Positions 7,746-13,673 of a stretch of DNA of 13,673 nucleotides are shown piece by piece. The notes under the pieces are model-generated. The model saw only the letters and a list, made by a program, of their open reading frames with translations, had not been told where the DNA came from and searched no databases. Position 1 is the first letter of the stretch, and each line of letters begins with the position of its first letter. Source of the DNA: DATDTB01 sp035291025 (GTDB lineage Archaea; Iainarchaeota; Iainarchaeia; JAFGOX01; DATDTB01); NCBI GenBank assembly GCA_035291025.1, contig DATDTB010000062.1:1-13673 (forward strand). The letters are read 5' to 3'. The position numbers and the translations under genes were made by a program.

Positions 7746-7760
7746 GGCGCACGGCGCGCC
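7746..7760 (-). promoter_or_regulatory. Short hairpin in the gdh leader
   Basis: In the minus-strand transcript GGCGC-GCCGT-GCGCC folds into a perfect five-base-pair GC stem with a five-base loop. It lies between the predicted transcription start (about 7777) and the gdh start and directly follows T4 and T6 tracts (7773-7770 and 7766-7761). It may be only a chance GC-rich element, or may shape the operon leader; the T tracts may alternatively end transcripts from the upstream surface-protein gene. Confidence 0.25.
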
Positions 7761-7798
7761 AAAAAAGGGAAAACTTTGCCTAACTAAAGCGAATTCAA

Positions 7799-7806
7799 TA
7801 TTTAAA
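7799..7806 (-). promoter_or_regulatory. TATA box TTTAAATA of the gdh operon
   Basis: The minus strand reads AACCTTTAAATATTGAATTC. TTTAAATA is the archaeal consensus TATA box, preceded by an A-rich BRE-like AAAAACC. The expected start lies about 25 bases downstream, near 7777, giving a leader of about 87 bases to the ATG at 7690. The box overlaps the TAA stop (7804-7802) of the surface-protein gene. It is the best promoter in the window. Confidence 0.7.
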
Positions 7807-10800
7807 GGTTTTTCAAAGCCTTCAATCGCCTTTTCCCGCCCGTTCGGGGCTTTTCGCGGAACAGGTAAAAGGCAACCAGCAACACGGTGACTGCAAGCAA
7901 CAACAACGGCATTTCGGGGGCAGTGGCTAGTTTTTGCTGCACGGCTACCTCTTCGCCTACAAAGATTTTCTTCGACGTTGTTGACTGCTTGCCCGCGTCG
8001 TCTTCAACAGTCAACACGACCTCGTACGAACCACTGCCTTCATACAAGTGCCTCGCGGGATTGCCAGTGAAAGGCAGCCAACCACTACTCAAACCATCAC
8101 CATAGTCAAGCCTGAACTGGGAAACGCTGCCATTCGGGTCAAAAGACTGCAAAACGTCAAAACTAAACTCAGTGAGCACGTCCCCACCCGTACCCGGCGA
8201 CACGACTAAAACCGCGACAGGCGCCGGGTTCTCGCTCACGTCAACTCTCACGCAATTCAATTCCAAACCCTCACTAAACGCGTCCTCCACGCTGACCTTG
8301 ACGTTGAATTCACCCAACCTGTCAAACCTGTGCCGGTTCACGCTGCCACCAGCGCCCTCGACTTGAACAACGCCGTCACCCCAATCAAAGACATACCTAG
8401 AACTACTAGAATTACAACGCCCGTTATCCAAAACGCGAACCAAGACGTCATCCCTACTAGTCACGCCCACGCAGTCCACGCCAGGACACTCCAACGGGGG
8501 AACATTAACCAAATCCTCGCCCACCAACCTCTCACCCGACTGCACGCCAGCCTCGAACTCGCACTTGGTCACGCTGCACCCACAACCCAAGAACACGCAC
8601 AACGGCGCCCCCAGACACGAATCACAACCCTGCTCGCCCGCCTGACAACAACCAGGATCGCCTTCTACTTCGCACACGCCGGGGTTCACGCAACTCCTGG
8701 CAGGAAAACTAACGCCGTACTCGCCAACGTATCCAGGGTCAGTGTTACAAAACGGGTCCTGACCCGGATAACAAACGCCCGACTCAGCACCAACCCCGCA
8801 CCACACGCAAACCTCGTCCGCGCACCTGTCATTCTTGCAGCAGTCAGTTTCAGTCAAGTCCTCAGTACACGAACAACTCCCACAATCCAACCTGCAATTC
8901 CTGCAACTCTCCGGCCCGTACTCTGCGTCCCCGTCCGAGTCACAAACAACATCACCACAACAATTCTCTCCCACATCCAATTCAACGCACACGTTCACGG
9001 ACTCACCACTATCCGGCGAATGACAACAACTCCAACTCCCAGGCGGGTCAGTCGGGTGCTGCAACAAGCAATCCTCGTGATTATTACACGCACCCAAAGC
9101 CCCACAATCCGACTCACACGTTGGAAACACGTCACCCTCACCCGACTGCTCCCCACCACAACAAAACGGAGTCTGCGGGTTATAACCCCCGTAATTCGTT
9201 TGACACTCCGAACGCTCGCCCCCCACGTCACCACACCAGCAATCCTGGGGACACGTCAAGTTAGTCTCACTCACTTCGCACACGCCATTACCGCAAACAG
9301 CCGAGTGAATGACAATTGTGTTCACGTCGTCCTCCGGCTCAATCCCATCATTCACGACATTCTGGTGCACTTTCAAGCGAATCCTGTGATCGCCTCCCGT
9401 GGGAAACACGTGGTCCACCAAAGCCTTGTCACTCGCCAACGGGTCATCCAAGTCCAAGGGCGGAGCAGCAGGATCCCACGCCCACTCCTGTTCACGCGAG
9501 TCCACGTTCACGTCACCCACCACGTTCGGGTCCTCCCAACTCACATTGCTGTCATCATCGTAGGACGCGTCAACAAAGCAAACCTTTTCACCCAAGCCAA
9601 AAGTATCACTCCACAAGGACTCCGCACGCCAAGCCTCGCAAAAACTCAAACCAGTCAAAGGATCAGTACTGGCAACGAACGACGTAATCCGGGCATCCAA
9701 ACGCAAGTCAACGTACACCCGCTCACTGTCCTCACCCAACCCGTTATTGTCATTAGAGTCGCGAAAAAAACCACCAAAAACATTCGCGGAACCATTCCAG
9801 TCATGGTCCTTAACCCTCAAGAAACCAGAATGATAACCACTCACATTCCACATGCATTCGAACTTCTTGTCCAACAAAGTCTCATTCGAGTCCACTCCAT
9901 TCTGGTGATTGCTGTCAGGACAAGAAAACAACCACTCTTGAACACTCAAATGGTCCACGTCAGTTGAGCCGTCGTCCTCGAACACTAAAGTCGAGTCCTC
10001 GTAGACTGGGTCGCAAGTACTACGACGCTCTCCAACCGGTTCAGGGCTCACAGGGTTACAAGAACCAACCTTGACTCTCGCGTTCGGGTGCTCGTTCGTC
10101 GCCACGAAGTCCATTGAAACACTACCCGACTCGCCAACCTCGTCAGTCACAGTCAAAGTAATGGAATACTTGCCCCAAACGCCAAACCTAGGCATTGGAC
10201 TGGGAACCTGGCCAAAAATCAAGGGCCTGTCGTCACCATAATCCCACTCCCACTTAACTATGTCGTCGTCAACGTCACTGGAAGAATCAGTCAACGCAAC
10301 CCCGTCGCCCACGTGCGCAGTCTCTGGACTCAAGCCAAAACCAGCAACGGGCGGCACGTTCGTCACAGTCACAGTCCTGCTCACGGGGTCACTCAACCAA
10401 CCCTGGTTGTCCTTCACCCGCAACCACACGACGTGGTCCTCCGTAGTAGTCCCAGCAGGCAACTTGTACAAACCAGCCTCGTTACACCTATTACAAGCGT
10501 CATCCGTTGCACTCAAGCACTCCTTCTCGAAAACCCCGTCATCCCCACAATCCCACTGATACTTGGAAACGCTGCCATCCGAGTCACTAGAAGCACTCGG
10601 GTTGAAAACGAACACGGTTTTCTGGTGGCCCTTCCCGTCCACTGGCGCCGGGTCGTCCTGCTTGAAAACAAAAGACGCCTTTGGCTTGGCGCAAGTCGTC
10701 ACGCGCCACTTCCACTGCGTTTGGTCGTCACCGCTATTCGGACAACAATAATAATTAGTCCCACCACACGCCTGCTTGAAGTTCTGGTCGTGCACGGAGT

Positions 10801-12703
10801 CATTGCATTCATTGTAAACAGTATAGTCGCCGGTGGCGTGCGCGGCCCCGCAACCCACGCAGTTCACCTTCAACAAGTTCACGTTACTGCAGTCATCAGC
10901 GCCATTCGTAGTATAACAACCCGACGCCGCACTGCACTGCTTCACGCAACACCCGCCCGCAGTGCACTCCGTGTTCTCCGGAGTGCAACTAGTCCCGCAC
11001 GACTGGCAAGCCCCCCCCGAGCACGTGTTATTGCAAGTCGGCGGGTAATCAACGTACGTCGGCCCAGGGTCGCACTTGTCGTTAGGGCACGTGAACTGAC
11101 CGCAAGAACTACACGAATTATACAAGACTTGGTTATTTGTGACAGTGTAATTGCAAGAACCAGAACCCTGGCAATAATAGTCCCTGTACTCCTGGTTCTG
11201 GCAAGCAGTGCAACGACTCAACCCGTCCGGGTTACAACACGTGTACGCCCCGCCAACGTTGTACCACCCGTCCTGGTTACTGCACGAAGTACACCCACTC
11301 GTTGCAGTCTGCGTACCATTTACGTTGTAATTACAACTCGAGCCGCCACTGCAATAATAGTCCCTGTACTGCTGGTCCTGGCACGTGCACCGACTATCAC
11401 CACTGCAACACGAATAACTACCGCCCACGTTGTACCAGTTGTCACTGTTATTACAGTTCTGGCAATTACCGCAGTTCCCGCACGACGAGTCCGAGTCATT
11501 GCAGCAGTTCTGGTTACTGCACGCAGGCGTGCAGTTCTGGCAAGAACCATTCTGGCACGTCCGATTGCAAGAACCAACCCAAGCACAGTTAGGGTCAGAA
11601 CCGCAACCCGAACAATTGGTAGTGCCGCAAACAGTGCCGTTCGCAACGTTGTTATGCGAACACGTTCCAGTGCACTGGCCAGGGTTGTTGCACACGTCGC
11701 TAGTGCACGGGTTGCCGTCACCGCACTGGCCGTCGTTGGTACAACCAGGAGTAACGCATTGGTTGCCGCAAGCGACTTGACCAGCGGGGCACTGGCAGAA
11801 AAGCGTTATTTGCTGCGTCACATCGGCAGACCCGCACTGGGCAGTGGAAGTTGTTCCTGCCGTTTTCAGGTAAAAAGTATTAGTTCCCGGCTGGTAGCAA
11901 GAGGCGCTAAAGGAATAGCTCACCCAAGTGCAAGCGCTCGACGAGGCGTCGCCCAAGCAAGTCACTTGCGACCCGTCAGCCCGCTCAAGTGTCACATTCG
12001 TGTAAGGCTTTGAAGACCCAGTCTTCTTGAACTGAAAGGAAATAGTGAAGGACTGCCCAACAGTGGCATTTCCGGGATAAGACACGTTTCTCAAGTCTGA
12101 AAACCCTGACGGGGTTTCATCCAGGCTGGAAGGAGCGCCGCAGGCGGACTCGCATTCGTCATCCCCATCTCGGAAAGAGCCGTAATCACCGCCGCAGTAA
12201 ACGGCTCCAGAAACGCCAAGCACGCGGTCTTCTATTTTTCCATTGCACTGAACGCACTTTTGGTCGCCAGAGTAATCCACGACGCCAGTAAATGACGCCG
12301 TGGCGCCGCTGTTGCTGCACAGCCATTCGTCGCCGTCCGCGCAGTCTATCCTGCACCAGTCGCCGTTGTAGGTGTTGTAACAGTAAGGGCAGGCGCCGCT
12401 ATTGAAGCACGTACTTTCACCACAGCTGCCTCCAGAGCTTGCGCAGTTGCCTGCACCGCAGCCAAGCTCGGTAAAGTAAGTTCCACCAACCACGCACGTG
12501 TCCTGCCCTCCAGGGCCGTAAAACCCCCCAAAGCAACTCGTATTGCAACTCCTGTCCAAGCAATCAGAATAGCCATCGTCATAAGCACAGTAGCAGCCGC
12601 AGCCACCGGCGCTCACGTCCATGGAAAAAAGGAAAAGCCAGGCCATGAAAAAAAAGATAACAACCAAGGCGCCAACGCGTTTTCCTGCGTTTTTTCCAGT
12701 CAT
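7802..12703 (-). CDS. Giant secreted cysteine-rich PKD-domain surface protein with C-terminal membrane/sorting tail
   Basis: A 1633-residue protein not assignable to a named gene. Order seen: basic n-region and hydrophobic segment (8-28) with a likely signal-peptidase site after VSA (32); a cysteine-rich head (35-190); a beta-sandwich, CARDB-like stretch (195-300); a Dickkopf-like cysteine module (310-360, CTNDGQCGDGNPCTSDVC); tandem cysteine repeats (417-533); more cysteine clusters to 660; PKD-like beta domains at about 674-782, 784-870, 874-1000, possibly 1003-1135, with DYGDD and similar turns; a second cysteine block (1136-1410) opening with CGNGVCEVSETNLTCPQDC; two further PKD domains (1410-1490 with WGDG, 1493-1582 with DYGDG); and APEMP plus a hydrophobic helix (about 1599-1615) and a basic end. 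By hand count it has about 140 cysteines, and many N-x-S/T sequons. It probably sits outside the cell, disulfide-bonded and glycosylated. ATG at 12703 is 6 bases after the preceding stop. An adhesin or S-layer-associated role is inferred. Confidence 0.9.
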   Translation of the reverse strand: MTGKNAGKRVGALVVIFFFMAWLFLFSMDVSAGGCGCYCAYDDGYSDCLDRSCNTSCFGGFYGPGGQDTCVVGGTYFTELGCGAGNCASSGGSCGESTCFNSGACPYCYNTYNGDWCRIDCADGDEWLCSNSGATASFTGVVDYSGDQKCVQCNGKIEDRVLGVSGAVYCGGDYGSFRDGDDECESACGAPSSLDETPSGFSDLRNVSYPGNATVGQSFTISFQFKKTGSSKPYTNVTLERADGSQVTCLGDASSSACTWVSYSFSASCYQPGTNTFYLKTAGTTSTAQCGSADVTQQITLFCQCPAGQVACGNQCVTPGCTNDGQCGDGNPCTSDVCNNPGQCTGTCSHNNVANGTVCGTTNCSGCGSDPNCAWVGSCNRTCQNGSCQNCTPACSNQNCCNDSDSSCGNCGNCQNCNNSDNWYNVGGSYSCCSGDSRCTCQDQQYRDYYCSGGSSCNYNVNGTQTATSGCTSCSNQDGWYNVGGAYTCCNPDGLSRCTACQNQEYRDYYCQGSGSCNYTVTNNQVLYNSCSSCGQFTCPNDKCDPGPTYVDYPPTCNNTCSGGACQSCGTSCTPENTECTAGGCCVKQCSAASGCYTTNGADDCSNVNLLKVNCVGCGAAHATGDYTVYNECNDSVHDQNFKQACGGTNYYCCPNSGDDQTQWKWRVTTCAKPKASFVFKQDDPAPVDGKGHQKTVFVFNPSASSDSDGSVSKYQWDCGDDGVFEKECLSATDDACNRCNEAGLYKLPAGTTTEDHVVWLRVKDNQGWLSDPVSRTVTVTNVPPVAGFGLSPETAHVGDGVALTDSSSDVDDDIVKWEWDYGDDRPLIFGQVPSPMPRFGVWGKYSITLTVTDEVGESGSVSMDFVATNEHPNARVKVGSCNPVSPEPVGERRSTCDPVYEDSTLVFEDDGSTDVDHLSVQEWLFSCPDSNHQNGVDSNETLLDKKFECMWNVSGYHSGFLRVKDHDWNGSANVFGGFFRDSNDNNGLGEDSERVYVDLRLDARITSFVASTDPLTGLSFCEAWRAESLWSDTFGLGEKVCFVDASYDDDSNVSWEDPNVVGDVNVDSREQEWAWDPAAPPLDLDDPLASDKALVDHVFPTGGDHRIRLKVHQNVVNDGIEPEDDVNTIVIHSAVCGNGVCEVSETNLTCPQDCWCGDVGGERSECQTNYGGYNPQTPFCCGGEQSGEGDVFPTCESDCGALGACNNHEDCLLQHPTDPPGSWSCCHSPDSGESVNVCVELDVGENCCGDVVCDSDGDAEYGPESCRNCRLDCGSCSCTEDLTETDCCKNDRCADEVCVWCGVGAESGVCYPGQDPFCNTDPGYVGEYGVSFPARSCVNPGVCEVEGDPGCCQAGEQGCDSCLGAPLCVFLGCGCSVTKCEFEAGVQSGERLVGEDLVNVPPLECPGVDCVGVTSRDDVLVRVLDNGRCNSSSSRYVFDWGDGVVQVEGAGGSVNRHRFDRLGEFNVKVSVEDAFSEGLELNCVRVDVSENPAPVAVLVVSPGTGGDVLTEFSFDVLQSFDPNGSVSQFRLDYGDGLSSGWLPFTGNPARHLYEGSGSYEVVLTVEDDAGKQSTTSKKIFVGEEVAVQQKLATAPEMPLLLLAVTVLLVAFYLFREKPRTGGKRRLKALKNL
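11105..11455 (-). repeat. Two tandem 57-60-residue cysteine repeats inside the surface-protein gene
   Basis: Unit one covers residues 417-473 and unit two 474-533. Both share C-x5-WYNVGG-x-Y-x-CC, then RCT, then YRDYYC and SCNY. On the DNA, the 19 bases CAATAATAGTCCCTGTACT occur at 11172-11190 and again exactly 180 bases later at 11352. A three-residue length difference lies between the WYNVGG and YRDYYC blocks. This looks like an internal duplication of a disulfide-knotted module. Confidence 0.85.
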
Positions 12704-12709
12704 AAGCGC

Positions 12710-13132
12710 TCACTTCAAACAGCGCACAACTCTTGGGTCTGAGTCAGAGACTGTGCACTTAGTGCTCTCACACGTCTCGCAAGGGTCTGTGGAAAGGCAT
12801 TCTGCGGCCGCGTCTTCAAAGTCGGCGGAAAGGTAGCAAGTGAACCCCTTGTTGCAGTCAGAGGTCTTACCGCAAGGGATTAACTTTTCGTCAACTTTCA
12901 AGTCCTCTCTTGGGTTTGACGGCAGCGCGGGAGGGCTTTGGGTTTCTGTTTCAATGACTGGTTCTTCCGGCACTCCTTCAAGTACAATGTCTGGTCCTGG
13001 AGGCGTGGTTGATGGCTTTTTAGACGCCGAAGACAGGAAATTGAATAGATAAACAACGAATACGAATGCGGCTACGACCACCAATAAGGTAACCACTTTC
13101 TGCTGGAAAGAAAGAACGGGAAGGCTAGGCAA
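12710..13132 (-). CDS. Membrane-anchored small cysteine-rich protein, unknown function
   Basis: I do not recognise this 140-residue protein. It has one hydrophobic segment at residues 13-33, a proline- and acid-rich linker (about 39-80), and a C-terminal domain with eight cysteines (87, 93, 99, 112, 118, 121, 126, 138), an even number that fits four disulfides outside the cell. The N-terminus carries few charges, so it could be a signal anchor rather than a cleaved signal. It begins with TTG at 13132, overlapping the end of the 172-residue gene by 8 bases, and a strong GGAGGT lies 6 bases upstream. It ends 6 bases before the giant surface protein, so the two should be made together. A role as anchor, chaperone or partner of that protein is inferred from position and shared cysteine richness only. 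Confidence 0.8.
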   Translation of the reverse strand: MPSLPVLSFQQKVVTLLVVVAAFVFVVYLFNFLSSASKKPSTTPPGPDIVLEGVPEEPVIETETQSPPALPSNPREDLKVDEKLIPCGKTSDCNKGFTCYLSADFEDAAAECLSTDPCETCESTKCTVSDSDPRVVRCLK

Positions 13133-13643
13133 AGAATGACCTCCTCGCGTCTAGTTGGCGGGAAAAGACTTGGAGTTCTGCCTTCAATGAGTCTAGTCCG
13201 CGTTCGAGGAACTCGAGGGGAGTGAACTGCGATGCGAGGATGTTCGAGGAAAGGTTTACGAGGCGGAGGTCGTTTTCGTACGCTTCTTTTACGAAGTTCT
13301 GTTTTGGGAAAAACTGGCTGCTTGAGTGGAGTGCGTTGATTTTCACCACCACGTTTTGAAGCAATTCCGTCAACTCGCGCATTTGCCCGTTCAAGGGTTC
13401 CTGTTTGAAGAAAGCCAGGAGTTCAGTGAATTCCCTTGAAAGCGTGGAGTAAAAGGCGTTGCTGGACTGCCGGGAGGTCACGGCGTCTTGGTAGCCTGCG
13501 TACCCTGGAATGGCGCTTGAAACCCGTTCAATGAAGAATTCAAAGTCTTCCTCCACCGCTTCCCGGGCTTCGGGCGCGGCTTCAATGGGCTCGCGCAGGA
13601 AGGCCCTGCGCACGAATTCGATTTTCGGAAACTCTTCAGGCAT
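13125..13643 (-). CDS. Conserved-looking helical protein of unknown function
   Basis: I do not recognise this 172-residue protein. It has no signal peptide, membrane segment or cysteine. The N-terminal third is acidic (runs such as EAAPEAREAVEEDFEFFIERV), and most of the rest (about 65-110 and 117-165) looks like long amphipathic helices, with heptad-like leucine spacing in ELLAFFKQ to ELTELLQNVVVKI and in LEFLERGLDSLKAELQVFSRQL. It is probably cytoplasmic and may form a coiled coil or helical bundle. Start is ATG at 13643, directly after an in-frame TGA; it overlaps the likely stop of a further upstream gene. Being first in the visible surface-protein cluster, it may assist production or assembly of those proteins, or may simply share the transcript. 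Confidence 0.8.
   Translation of the reverse strand: MPEEFPKIEFVRRAFLREPIEAAPEAREAVEEDFEFFIERVSSAIPGYAGYQDAVTSRQSSNAFYSTLSREFTELLAFFKQEPLNGQMRELTELLQNVVVKINALHSSSQFFPKQNFVKEAYENDLRLVNLSSNILASQFTPLEFLERGLDSLKAELQVFSRQLDARRSFFA
13139..13144 (-). promoter_or_regulatory. Shine-Dalgarno GGAGGT deciding a TTG start
   Basis: The minus strand reads GAGGAGGTCATTCTTTG. GGAGGT with a 6-base spacer precedes the TTG at 13132, and the whole site lies inside the last codons of the upstream gene. It is the strongest ribosome binding site in the window and supports TTG over the later in-frame GTG (codon 13). Confidence 0.65.
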
Positions 13644-13673
13644 TCAAGAAAAACCCCTGCACGTCCTTCACTC
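13636..13673 (-). CDS. C-terminal end of an upstream gene (partial)
   Basis: The last complete codons before a TGA at 13638-13636 read VKDVQGFFLNA, and the stop overlaps the ATG of the next gene in ATGCCTGA. That overlap is typical of coupled operon genes and matches the style of this cluster. Only eleven codons plus stop are visible, so no function can be given and the frame could be accidental. Confidence 0.3.
   Translation of the reverse strand, partial: VKDVQGFFLNA

Noticed and set aside
8330..9967. 545-codon open frame on the plus strand opposite the surface-protein gene
   Set aside because: It is in exact antisense codon register, rich in T, R, H and V without domains, and is explained by missing TTA, CTA and TCA codons in the sense gene.
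11105..11455. Regularly spaced repeats as a CRISPR array
   Set aside because: Only two units, inside a coding frame, with divergent bases and conserved protein pattern; a protein domain duplication explains it.
10313..12013. 566-codon open frame on the plus strand opposite the surface-protein gene
   Set aside because: Same register and low-complexity composition; the sense strand has patterned cysteines, PKD motifs, a signal peptide and good translation signals.

Overview
The window looks like a chromosomal segment of an archaeon, probably a small-genome DPANN-type lineage; the phylum cannot be fixed by eye. The archaeal signs are a clean TTTAAATA box before the gdh operon, Shine-Dalgarno sequences built on GTGA or GGAGGT, oligo-T rather than hairpin terminators, a tricorn-factor-like M1 aminopeptidase, and a giant PKD/cysteine-rich surface protein with a PE-plus-hydrophobic-plus-basic C-terminal tail. 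Starts are often not ATG (GTG for the PurD-like and flavoprotein genes, TTG for two small genes). No RNA genes, insertion sequences or CRISPR arrays were seen, and no gene-free stretch reaches 300 bases.

Layout. Positions 1-807 (minus) hold the 5' part of a divergent PurD-like ATP-grasp gene that runs off the left edge. A 147-base divergent promoter region follows. The plus strand then carries a flavoprotein disulfide reductase (955-2337) and a DUF475/TerC-like membrane protein (2378-3331). These converge on a tight minus-strand operon, transcribed right to left: glutamate dehydrogenase-family enzyme, a 64-residue zinc-ribbon protein, peroxiredoxin Bcp/PrxQ and an M1 aminopeptidase (7690 down to 3353). 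Its genes are only 7-9 bases apart. The operon promoter overlaps the stop codon of the next upstream gene.

That upstream gene belongs to a second minus-strand cluster (13673 to 7802): the tail of an unknown gene, a 172-residue helical protein of unknown function, a 140-residue single-pass membrane protein with eight cysteines outside the membrane, and a 1633-residue secreted protein with about 140 cysteines, several PKD-like domains and a tandem repeat. All junctions overlap or nearly touch, so the cluster is probably one translationally coupled surface module.

Taken together, the right half builds a disulfide-rich, probably glycosylated cell-surface structure. The gdh-pepN operon joins peptide and amino-acid breakdown to peroxide defence. 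The most interesting items are the surface module with its candidate sorting tail and unknown partners, the unusual codon choice that leaves two antisense frames of more than 540 codons open, and the stop-codon-inside-Shine-Dalgarno junctions repeated across both operons.
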